From Clostridium sp. AM33-3 (GTDB lineage: Bacteria; Bacillota; Clostridia; Lachnospirales; Lachnospiraceae), in contig NZ_QUIV01000003.1 of the NCBI RefSeq assembly GCF_003480315.1, forward strand, positions 1-64,000: a stretch of DNA of 64,000 nucleotides, in the 5' to 3' direction. The translations under genes and the position numbers were made by a program. A model generated the notes under the pieces. That model was given only the letters and a program-made list of their open reading frames with translations, was not told the origin of the DNA and did no database searches. Each line of letters begins with the position of its first letter. Within the stretch, counting starts at the first letter, position 1. Shown piece after piece: positions 17,066 through 24,344 of the stretch.

Positions 17066-17560
17066 TTAAGCCTCTGCGCCCTGCTGCTCAGCGATCTGGT
17101 TAAGCACACGAGCGAAGTTGGTGATCGGAGACTGGATGCTTCCCAGTAACTTTCCGAGAAGTACTTCTCTGGACGGGATAGTTGCAATAACCTGCATACC
17201 CTTCTGATCATAGTAAGTACCTTCAACAACACCAGCTTTGATCTCAAGCTTGTCTGCTTTCTTAGCAAACTCAGCCAGGATTCTTGCCGGAGCTGTAGCG
17301 TCGTCCTTAGATACTGCGATTGCGGTCGGTCCTTCTAAATCCGGATCCAGAGCTGCAAAATCGGTACCCTCAGCTGCACGCTTGATCATGGTGTTCTTAT
17401 ATACTTTGTAAGCAACACCAGCTTCTCTTAACTGCTTACGAAGCTCGGTATCCTGAGCAACAGTAAGACCACGATAGTCTACTACTACTGCGGATGCAGC
17501 GCCGTTTAACAGCTCGGAGATCTCAGCTACGATAGGCTGTTTTAACTCAACTTTAGCCAT
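17066..17560 (-). CDS. rplJ: 50S ribosomal protein L10
   Basis: A 164-residue stalk base protein that carries L7/L12 dimers on its C-terminal helix. It begins MAKVELKQPIVAEISELL with VVVDYRGLTVAQDTELR. CAGGAGGAAGACATTC precedes the ATG. A dedicated promoter and an L10-type leader lie upstream, so rplJ-rplL can be controlled apart from rplK-rplA. Confidence 0.97.
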   Translation of the reverse strand: MAKVELKQPIVAEISELLNGAASAVVVDYRGLTVAQDTELRKQLREAGVAYKVYKNTMIKRAAEGTDFAALDPDLEGPTAIAVSKDDATAPARILAEFAKKADKLEIKAGVVEGTYYDQKGMQVIATIPSREVLLGKLLGSIQSPITNFARVLNQIAEQQGAEA

Positions 17561-17603
17561 GAATGTCTTCCTCCTGTTTTATTATATAACTGGAGACTGC
17601 AAG

Positions 17604-17728
17604 GAAAAGCCCCACTGTGCAAGACAGAGGGGCTCTACAAATTCGTCGTTTAATACAAAATTGTACGTTCCTCGGTAGGCGGCTGTAACCTTACGCCTTA
17701 CGGCACCTACTGTCTTCGGCAGTCAATA
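17604..17728 (-). ncRNA. L10 leader RNA
   Basis: The transcribed region between the rplJ promoter and rplJ is rich in stems, including GACTGCCG-AAGA-CAGT and a GTAAGGCGTAAGGTTAC region with CCGCCTACCGAGG. It ends with the GC-rich attenuator hairpin. It matches the L10 leaders of Firmicutes, where the L10(L12)4 complex binds and lowers rplJL expression. The assignment rests on layout and remembered consensus. Confidence 0.7.
17608..17634 (-). terminator. Attenuator hairpin in the rplJ leader
   Basis: Minus strand AGCCCC-TCTGT and ACAG-TGGGGCT, followed by TTTTCC. It sits about 48 bp before the rplJ start and would end transcription early when L10 is in excess. Confidence 0.65.
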
Positions 17729-17735
17729 CTTGTGT

Positions 17736-17764
17736 ATGATAACATACTATATTTGGATTGTCAA
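17736..17764 (-). promoter_or_regulatory. Promoter of rplJ-rplL
   Basis: A perfect TTGACA (17759-17764) and TATCAT (17736-17741) with 17-bp spacing on the minus strand, just after the rplA stop. Confidence 0.8.
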
Positions 17765-17785
17765 TCAGTTTTTTGCAAAATCTGA

Positions 17786-18481
17786 TTAAGCCATCAGCTT
17801 AACTACGTTCAGCTTAACGCCCGGGCCCATGGTAGAGGTCAGGGTTGCGCTCTTGATGTAAGCACCCTTTAAGGTAGCCGGTTTTGCTTTATTGATTGCA
17901 TCCATAAGCGTCTGGAAGTTGTCCGCTAACTGCTCCTCAGTGAAAGAAGCTTTACCCACTGGCACGTGGATAATGTTGGTTTTATCAAGTCTGTACTCGA
18001 TCTTACCAGCTTTGATATCGTTGATAGCTTTGGTTACGTCCATGGTTACGGTACCAGCCTTCGGGTTTGGCATTAAGCCCTTCGGTCCAAGTACACGGCC
18101 CAGACGACCAACAACGCCCATCATATCCGGGGTAGCTACAACTACATCAAAATCTAACCATCCCTCGTTCTGGATCTTCGGGATCAGCTCCTCAGCGCCT
18201 ACGAAATCTGCGCCTGCAGCCTGAGCCTCGTCAGCCTTTGCACCCTTAGCGAAAACAAGGATTCTGGTAACTTTACCAGTACCGTGCGGCAGAACAACTG
18301 CACCACGGATCTGCTGGTCAGCGTGACGTCCGTCACAACCGGTTCTGATATGAGCCTCAATGGTTTCATCAAATTTAGCTACAGCAGTCTTCTTAACAAG
18401 TGCGATAGCGTCTGCTGCATCATAAAGAGTAGCGCGGTCTACTGCTTTAGCCGCTTCTACGTATCTCTTTCCATGTTTCAT
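17786..18481 (-). CDS. rplA: 50S ribosomal protein L1
   Basis: A 231-residue protein of the mobile L1 stalk, and in bacteria the translational repressor of the rplK-rplA transcript. The start at 18481 ([12 protein letters not shown]) follows TAGGAGGTTATTTTATT. Signature residues [17 protein letters not shown] are present. The frame is open 15 codons upstream, but that stretch is the L1-site mimic. It is preceded by rplK with an 80-bp gap. Confidence 0.97.
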   Translation of the reverse strand: MKHGKRYVEAAKAVDRATLYDAADAIALVKKTAVAKFDETIEAHIRTGCDGRHADQQIRGAVVLPHGTGKVTRILVFAKGAKADEAQAAGADFVGAEELIPKIQNEGWLDFDVVVATPDMMGVVGRLGRVLGPKGLMPNPKAGTVTMDVTKAINDIKAGKIEYRLDKTNIIHVPVGKASFTEEQLADNFQTLMDAINKAKPATLKGAYIKSATLTSTMGPGVKLNVVKLMA

Positions 18482-18498
18482 AATAAAATAACCTCCTA

Positions 18499-18527
18499 GT
18501 GGTATTGTCGGGGATGTCCCTCCCACG
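18499..18527 (-). promoter_or_regulatory. L1-binding site mimic before rplA
   Basis: A 29-base element immediately upstream of the rplA Shine-Dalgarno site. On the minus strand it reads GTGGGAGGGAC, then ATCC, then CCGACAATACCAC. GTGGGAGG...CCGAC...ATACCAC is also how I remember the L1-binding helices (H76-H78) of 23S rRNA. The ends pair (GTGG/CCAC). A near-identical copy lies before rplK. Confidence 0.7.
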
Positions 18528-18561
18528 TATTTAAAGTTTCATCTCAGTCCTGTATGAAGAA

Positions 18562-18987
18562 TTACTCCTCAACAGTGATACCCATGCTTCTTGCAGTACC
18601 TGCAATCATGCTCATAGCTGCTTCCAGACTTGCTGCGTTTAAGTCAGGCATCTTGGTCTCAGCGATCTTCTGAAGATCTGCCTTAGAGATGGTAGCAACT
18701 TTGGTCTTGTTCGGGGTTGCGGAACCGGATTTGATCTTGCAGGCTTTCTTTAACAGAACAGCTGCCGGCGGAGTCTTGGTAACGAAGCTGAAGCTTCTGT
18801 CTGCATATACGGTAATAACAACCGGGATGATCAGATCGCCCTGATCTGCGGTTCTTGCGTTAAACTCCTTGGTGAACTGTACAATATTAACACCGTGCTG
18901 ACCCAGTGCCGGACCAACCGGCGGAGCCGGGGTAGCCTTGCCTGCCGGAATCTGTAATTTGATGTAACCAGTTACTTTCTTTGCCAT
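18562..18987 (-). CDS. rplK: 50S ribosomal protein L11
   Basis: A 141-residue protein of the GTPase-associated centre. It opens [18 protein letters not shown] with [13 protein letters not shown], the conserved L11 start. It ends [28 protein letters not shown] precedes the ATG. It is co-transcribed with rplA; each has its own L1-site mimic. Confidence 0.97.
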   Translation of the reverse strand: MAKKVTGYIKLQIPAGKATPAPPVGPALGQHGVNIVQFTKEFNARTADQGDLIIPVVITVYADRSFSFVTKTPPAAVLLKKACKIKSGSATPNKTKVATISKADLQKIAETKMPDLNAASLEAAMSMIAGTARSMGITVEE

Positions 18988-19007
18988 GATAATGACCTCC
19001 TAATAAT

Positions 19008-19036
19008 GTGGTATTGTCGGGGGTGTCCCTCCCACG
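19008..19036 (-). promoter_or_regulatory. L1-binding site mimic before rplK
   Basis: A second copy of the 29-base element, differing by one base (GACACC in place of GACATC). It is placed just before the rplK ribosome-binding site, in the nusG-rplK gap. Confidence 0.7.
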
Positions 19037-19064
19037 AACCGGCATCACCGGTCCTTTTTCGTTG

Positions 19065-19580
19065 TTACATGTGCTTCACTTCTGTGAAATTGAGTTCAAC
19101 CGGTGTTTCACGGCCGAACATCTCGACATTGATCGTAAGAGTGTGCTTACTTTCATTGATAGACTTAACGGCACCGATCGTGTCCTTCCATGCACCGGCA
19201 GTTACCACAATGGTATCGCCAACTGCATAGTCCAGAGCAACTTCAGTCTTTCCGAATCCGAGGCTCTCCATCTCCTCATCGCTTAACGGAACAGGCTTGG
19301 AGCCCGGTCCGACAAAGCCGGTTACGCCGCGGGTGTTGCGTACTACATACCAGGTATCATCGTTCATGATCATATGGATGAGTACATAGCCCGGGAACAT
19401 TTTTTTGTCCGCAAGCTTCTCCACGCCGTTCTTGAGTTCTGCGACTTCGAGCATCGGAACGGAAACTTCGAGGATCTGATCCTGAAGGTTACGGTTCTCA
19501 ATGGTTTTCTCAATGTCAACTTTAACTTTGTTCTCGTAGCCTGAATAGGTATGAACTACATACCACTTTGCTTCTGACAT
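19065..19580 (-). CDS. nusG: Transcription termination/antitermination protein NusG
   Basis: RNA-polymerase-bound elongation factor. At 171 residues it has the NGN domain (KWYVVHTYSGYENKVK; FPGYVLIHM) and a C-terminal KOW domain (GDTIVVTAGAWKDTIG). It follows secE by 19 bp and precedes rplK, the standard order. GAGGGTGATAAG precedes the ATG. Confidence 0.97.
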   Translation of the reverse strand: MSEAKWYVVHTYSGYENKVKVDIEKTIENRNLQDQILEVSVPMLEVAELKNGVEKLADKKMFPGYVLIHMIMNDDTWYVVRNTRGVTGFVGPGSKPVPLSDEEMESLGFGKTEVALDYAVGDTIVVTAGAWKDTIGAVKSINESKHTLTINVEMFGRETPVELNFTEVKHM

Positions 19581-19599
19581 CTTATCACCCTCGCCTTAA

Positions 19600-19803
19600 T
19601 TAAATAATGAAGCTGAGGCCCCATTTGATAATGAAATCCAGGATTGCGATGATAATTCCCAGCGCAGCGGTAACCGCTACTACAGCAACAGTCTGCTTGC
19701 CAACGGTTTCCTGGTCAGGCCATACGATTTTGTTGAACTCAGCTTTTAAACCCTTGAAAAAGCTCTTCTTCGGAGCCTTCTCAGTGCCTGTAGTTTCTCC
19801 CAT
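19600..19803 (-). CDS. secE: Preprotein translocase subunit SecE
   Basis: A 67-residue single-spanning subunit of the SecYEG channel. A polar N-terminus with KAEFNKIVWPDQETVGKQT precedes one hydrophobic helix (VAVVAVTAALGIIIAILDFI). AGGAGTGTGAACT precedes the ATG. It lies 12 bp after rpmG. Confidence 0.95.
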   Translation of the reverse strand: MGETTGTEKAPKKSFFKGLKAEFNKIVWPDQETVGKQTVAVVAVTAALGIIIAILDFIIKWGLSFII

Positions 19804-19815
19804 AGTTCACACTCC

Positions 19816-19965
19816 TTACTTGGTTTCTTTGTGTAAAGTATGAGTTTTGCAGAATCTACAATATTTTTTGGTCTCCATGCGATCCGGATGTGTCTTTTTA
19901 TCCTTCGTCATGTTGTAGTTCCGCTGTTTACATTCTGTACATGCCAGTGTAATCTTTGTGCGCAC
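19816..19965 (-). CDS. rpmG: 50S ribosomal protein L33
   Basis: A 49-residue zinc-type L33 with two Cys pairs (CTEC and CRFC). The start is GTG ([12 protein letters not shown]) at 19965, preceded by GGAGGTGGAAGTC. An in-frame ATG 27 codons further upstream has no site and adds a stretch unlike L33. It is first gene of the rpmG-secE-nusG-rplK-rplA run. Confidence 0.94.
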   Translation of the reverse strand: MRTKITLACTECKQRNYNMTKDKKTHPDRMETKKYCRFCKTHTLHKETK

Positions 19966-20081
19966 GACTTCCACCTCCACTTGATTTTTTCGTTGTTTTT
20001 CAGTCTTTTTTTCTGCCGGATCAGCCCACAGGCTAATTTTGAGCATAAAAAAAAGACCTAAGCTCTTCCATTCGCCATACC

Positions 20082-20110
20082 ACTATAGCATAACGATGTC
20101 CATGCGTCAA
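20082..20110 (-). promoter_or_regulatory. Promoter of the rpmG-secE-nusG-rplKA operon
   Basis: TTGACG (20105-20110) and TATAGT (20082-20087) on the minus strand with 17-bp spacing, about 120 bp before the rpmG GTG. Confidence 0.8.
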
Positions 20111-20158
20111 TCTTTTTCTTTATTTTTTAGCGAATTATAGAAGTATACATCTAAAATG

Positions 20159-20202
20159 AAACAGCTTAAATTAAACCCGTACCGTCTAAATCTAAGCTGT
20201 TT
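20159..20202 (-). terminator. Terminator after the serine hydrolase at 20.2 kb
   Basis: Arms AAACAGCTTA and TAAGCTGTTT with further pairing inside the loop, 9 bp after the stop codon. CATTTTAG follows on the minus strand. Confidence 0.65.
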
Positions 20203-20210
20203 CCCGTTAG

Positions 20211-21734
20211 CTATTCAGTTTTTATCATAAATTTGGCATTATAATGCCTGCCTTTCGGAATCTGTTTTACAGGATCATAAGGCGTCTCTTCGAACTGAAT
20301 TTTAATCTCTGGATCCAAAAAATCAAATGTCACTATTGTACAATAATCTGCGGTTATTGTTAAAATCCTGACCTCAAATTTTTCCGAATTCAGCCATCTT
20401 CCTGTCGATAAAACCGGATAGTCACCCCAAATGCTTTTTAAAATTCCTGGTTCCATTTTATCTTTGAGCCCTAGCACAATTTCATTTTCCTGATGATCTT
20501 CTGTATATCGCATCCTACATTGATCATCATTTTCAAACGATAAACTTATTTTTTCGATCCCTGTCCTATTCAGTTCAATACGAGCATCTGCAAATGCCAA
20601 ACTCTGTCGCTTTGTTGTTACCATAGATTCTCTGTTTGAATCCATTATAATTTCCCGTCCGGACACTTCTCTGGCTTTTGAAGAAACAGGCCTCTTCTCT
20701 GGCCATGGTAGCTTAAGATTCTTTAACTTCTTCTTTAATGCAACCCATTCAGTATCTGTTGACTCTCTATCAAAAGCAGGAATCAAATATTTCCAAAACA
20801 GTTCTAAAATTCTTTCTGGTCTGGCTTCCGATGCTGTGGTAACTAGCACTGCATTATAGTCTTCTAAAACCACCGCTAACTGTCCAAAACTCCCATCAAA
20901 GCGATACGCATTTTTTTGTGTGCATCTCCAATTCTGGAAACCATATCCGCAATACCAATCTGGCTTTAATGTCGGGTTGCTATGAGACCAAGAATCCCTA
21001 AATTGCATTTTTGTAAATTCTTTAACCCAGCTTTCCGATAAAAGCCTTACACCATTCCATATTCCGTTATTTAAATACAGAACAGCCAGTTTTGCCAAAT
21101 CTTCTGTACGAAGGAACAGTCCACCTCCTCCATACTCAATTCCCATGGGACAGGTATCACAATATGCATCATAAATCCCCAATGGCTCAAATATGCGAGT
21201 TCTTAAATAACGTGTCATATTTTGTCCTGTCACTTTTCTGATAATTGCTGTCAGCATATAGCTTGCCATGGAACTATATTGAAAATGCGTTCCAGGAACA
21301 TAAGGTACCGGATGATTTAAAAACTGCTTTACATAGTTATCTGTTCCTTTCCTTGGCGGTACAGAATCATGCCCACATGTCATTGTCAGCAAATGCCATA
21401 CATTCATTTTCTTTAAATTATCACAAGGATTTTCTGGCGCATATTCCGGAAAAAAAGACATTACCGTATCTTCTAATTTTAGTCTCCCCTCGTCAATTAA
21501 AAGTCCAATAGCTGTTGCAGTAAAACTCTTTGTTGCAGAATGCATAGAACGTTCAATACACTCTGAATAAGGTTTATAGTATCCTTCTGTTATGACTTTT
21601 CCATCTCTGATTATCATAATACTGTTCAGCATGATGTTCTTTTCTTCCGCTTCTTCCAACATCTTTAGAATTAATTTCGCAGAAACTTTTTCTTTAATTG
21701 GTGTGCTTCTTAAAAGCGGCTTATTTTTTACCAT
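20211..21734 (-). CDS. Serine hydrolase, class C beta-lactamase-like fold
   Basis: A 507-residue protein with no clear signal peptide. The catalytic SxxK is in MHSATKSFTA (near residue 69) and the second motif is FQYSSMASY. It belongs to the broad beta-lactamase/esterase/D-aminopeptidase family; the substrate is unknown. About 150 C-terminal residues beyond the catalytic fold form a separate beta-rich region. GGGGGAGAGTTTACAT precedes the ATG. It lies 15 bp after a truncated PTS IID gene, and base composition and codons are AT-richer than in the surrounding genes, so it belongs to the decayed island. Confidence 0.85.
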   Translation of the reverse strand: MVKNKPLLRSTPIKEKVSAKLILKMLEEAEEKNIMLNSIMIIRDGKVITEGYYKPYSECIERSMHSATKSFTATAIGLLIDEGRLKLEDTVMSFFPEYAPENPCDNLKKMNVWHLLTMTCGHDSVPPRKGTDNYVKQFLNHPVPYVPGTHFQYSSMASYMLTAIIRKVTGQNMTRYLRTRIFEPLGIYDAYCDTCPMGIEYGGGGLFLRTEDLAKLAVLYLNNGIWNGVRLLSESWVKEFTKMQFRDSWSHSNPTLKPDWYCGYGFQNWRCTQKNAYRFDGSFGQLAVVLEDYNAVLVTTASEARPERILELFWKYLIPAFDRESTDTEWVALKKKLKNLKLPWPEKRPVSSKAREVSGREIIMDSNRESMVTTKRQSLAFADARIELNRTGIEKISLSFENDDQCRMRYTEDHQENEIVLGLKDKMEPGILKSIWGDYPVLSTGRWLNSEKFEVRILTITADYCTIVTFDFLDPEIKIQFEETPYDPVKQIPKGRHYNAKFMIKTE

Positions 21735-21749
21735 ATGTAAACTCTCCCC

Positions 21750-22511
21750 CTAAAAAATCCCCGCAGCAGAACCAACAATACTTACTACTATGATTCCAAA
21801 AAGTATAGTTGTAGCTTTTGTTCCTTTTTTAAGTAACCAGTAAACCAGAGCAAAAATTCCAAGTGACAGGATATCCGGCATGATAGCGTTCAGAATATCC
21901 ATAATATTAACGATGCCTTCTCCTACACCTATTGCAAGCTGCAAATTTATAGATACAATACTTGCAGTCATACCACCAACTACCATTAAACCAATAACCG
22001 TTACTGCGCTAAATATCTTCTTTATAATCTCTGATGAATTTTGGAATAAGGAGACTCCAAATTTATAACCATAAAATACTCCGAAATATCGAATCAGTAA
22101 ATTACTGACACCATATATCAACATGAATAAAATCGGGCCAAGAAAGCTTCCCTGTAAAGCGAATGTGCATCCAACTCCTGTTGCGATTGTTTTTAATGTT
22201 CCCTTGTCAATTGTGTCACCAATTCCTGACATTGGTCCCATAAGACTGGCTTTTGTCGCATTAATCGACTCTTTCGGGAAATCTTCATCCTTTGCATTTC
22301 TTTCTTCCATCGCCGTCAATACCCCTAGAAGGGTTGGATTAAACATCGGTGTTACATTGTAAAATTCTGTGTGACGTTTCAGCGCTTCTGACAAATCTTC
22401 TTTGTTTTTATACAATTTCTGTAAAATTGGAGCTAAACTGAACGCACAGCCCATATCCATTTGTTTTTCATAGTTTAATGAAGCACTGACACTCAAAGAA
22501 TCAAAAAACAA
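21750..22511 (-). pseudogene. PTS mannose/fructose/sorbose-family IID component, N-terminally truncated
   Basis: Membrane subunit of a mannose-class phosphotransferase system. The readable part begins LSVSASLNYEKQMDMGCAFS, which in family members follows about 20-25 N-terminal residues; these are missing. Downstream sequence is intact to the normal C-terminal membrane segments (residues about 140-253). The only available start is a TTG at 22511, and an in-frame TGA lies just upstream. No IIA, IIB or IIC gene is present. The missing start coincides with the end of the regulator remnant, so one deletion appears to have joined the two genes. It could be expressed from the TTG but would lack its partners. 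Confidence 0.8.
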
Positions 22512-23333
22512 ATATCACTTTTGATTTTCAAAGCCTCCTGTTTCATAAAATGCAACAATAATTCTTTTTTGTCCTCATCAGATCGTTCTGACAATGACGG
22601 GATTTCTATTGAAATGGGGATCTGTTTTACTAACTGTTCCACTTCACTAGCATCATGTCTGATATTAGCTGTTAATATTATCTTACATTCGTTTTTTTTC
22701 TAAAATTCTCATTAACTGAATGTTGGAAATTTTTTCCACATTTTCAATACATATAATCTTCTTTTTTTTACCTTCCAAGCAATCCGTCAATTCAAATATT
22801 TCATCTTGATTACCAAGAATTCCAGCATCCATGAATTGCGTTTTTTCATCTGAATATCCCTTATCTAGTGCATATTCTCCCACCAGTTCTGCCAGCTTAT
22901 GTTTTCCCGTCCCTTTTTTTCCATAAATCAAAATAGGAATTCCCTTATCTGGATATCCTACTGAAACTTTACATTTATTAATCTGATAACTTAGCCCTGA
23001 ATATGCTCCAATATAACTATCAAATACATCCTTGTTGGAAATGCCCAAACATATTCTTAAATCACAAAAACTCAAAAATTCATTTTCTTTCAAATGAGTT
23101 CCGTATAAGCGTTCAACCGTTTTTCGATGCAAAAAAGATACTGGTCTTGTACTGATTTTAATAAGCTCCCCCTCTTTTACCATATCATTTAAATAGTGGC
23201 TACACAAATTTCTGCTAATGTTTAACTGTCTGCTTATTTCTCCTGTCGTGACTATTTCAGGTGTTTTCCAATCTATTGATTCTGTATTTAATTTAATTAA
23301 ATTATAGATTTCTTTTTTTGTCTTTTCGTACAT
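22493..23333 (-). pseudogene. LevR-type sigma-54-associated regulator, frameshifted and truncated
   Basis: The intact frame (22683-23333) gives 216 residues: a helix-turn-helix (TTGEISRQLNISRN) and the start of an AAA+ domain with GKKGTGKHKLAEL. It stops just after a run of eight A bases (MRILEKKRM then stop). In the next frame the homology continues (ECKIILTANIRHDASEVEQL, then IPISIEIPSLSERSDEDKKE), as in LevR-like activators. It then meets the PTS IID remnant and stops at 22493. Full-length family members are about 900 residues, so most of the ATPase and the PRD/EIIA domains are gone. It is probably non-functional. Confidence 0.75.
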
Positions 23334-23604
23334 AAATTTTCACCATTTTCTTTTCCATCCGCGTTATCTGAATTATATCTATTCTTTCACAGAAAATCTT
23401 ATCTGTGAAGAAACTCAGACTCTTCCGTTTTAATTTTGGACAGATTTTATATTTTATAGTTTGTTATAGCTGATTTTGCAACTAATTTTAGACTGATTTT
23501 ATTCTCTAATTACAATAACTATTTTTCTTAATTCTTTGCTAAAAAATACAGAGGCCATTTAGCCCCTGCATTAATCCTAATTTTTCTTTCTCATCATTAA
23601 AGAC
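23334..23604. other. AT-rich intergenic stretch
   Basis: This gap between the regulator remnant and comF is strongly AT-rich. I see no coding frame, hairpin terminator or clear promoter in it. It marks the right edge of the AT-rich island. Confidence 0.5.
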
Positions 23605-24342
23605 TCAAACACTACCCCCAATACAAATAGAAACAAAATAGACCTCTCGCACGCCAACTTCTTTGAGAATCCGCGTGCAGGATTCAATGGTACTTCCAGT
23701 AGTATAGATATCGTCGACCAGAACAACAGTATCTGGGATACACAAGACAACTCCTTGAACGGTCCTCTGAGTCCAATTGCCAGCTAATGTTCCACTCTGA
23801 GCTGTCACCGCAAATGCGTGGCGCAGATTCCGCAGACGCTCATCCGGACCGAGATCCTTTTGCGGCGCTGTCTTCCGGGTACGGACCAGCAGTGCTTCGT
23901 TCACGGAAAGTCCTGTCAGACGTCCGAGACGCACCGCCAGCTCTCCTGCCTGGTTAAAACCGCGGGAGCGCAGTCTTGCCGGATGGACGGGTACCGGCAC
24001 CAGCACCGCTTCTTTATGGAGTTCAAAGAAATAGCCGTACCGCCGCGCGATGGCTTCCGCGTAAAAATCCAGATATTCCCGCCGGTTTTTGTACTTGACT
24101 GCTGCCATGGACTTCTGAGCCACAGCATCGTAGCGGATCAGCGCGATTCCGTACTCAAAGCTGCGCTGTCTTCGCAGGCAGTCCGGGCAGTATTCCGCGC
24201 GGTCAGCAATGAGCTCTGTCCCGCATTTTTTGCAGGATGGCTGCCGGATAAAATGAAGCTTTGCCATACAGCCCGGACAGATCAGTGCGCCCTCCGGCAG
24301 TACGATCTGCCCGCAGACCGGACAGCGGCGTGGGAACAGCAA
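23605..24342 (-). CDS. comF: ComF family phosphoribosyltransferase-like protein
   Basis: A 245-residue protein. Two N-terminal zinc-ribbon-like Cys pairs (CPVCG, CPGC, CKKCG, CPDC; residues about 7-60) precede a phosphoribosyltransferase domain. That domain shows PRPP-binding VVLVDDIYTTGSTIES. Family members support DNA uptake (competence). The start appears to be TTG (24342), because no ATG or GTG precedes the conserved LFPRRCPVC; AGGAGG lies about 20 bases upstream, inside recD2. The recD2 stop is 2 bp away, so translation is probably coupled. Confidence 0.88.
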   Translation of the reverse strand: MLFPRRCPVCGQIVLPEGALICPGCMAKLHFIRQPSCKKCGTELIADRAEYCPDCLRRQRSFEYGIALIRYDAVAQKSMAAVKYKNRREYLDFYAEAIARRYGYFFELHKEAVLVPVPVHPARLRSRGFNQAGELAVRLGRLTGLSVNEALLVRTRKTAPQKDLGPDERLRNLRHAFAVTAQSGTLAGNWTQRTVQGVVLCIPDTVVLVDDIYTTGSTIESCTRILKEVGVREVYFVSICIGGSV

Positions 24343-24344
24343 AT

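Noticed and set aside
20211-23604. Insertion sequence or integrase as cause of the AT-rich island
   Set aside because: No transposase, integrase, terminal inverted repeat or clear flanking direct repeat was seen.
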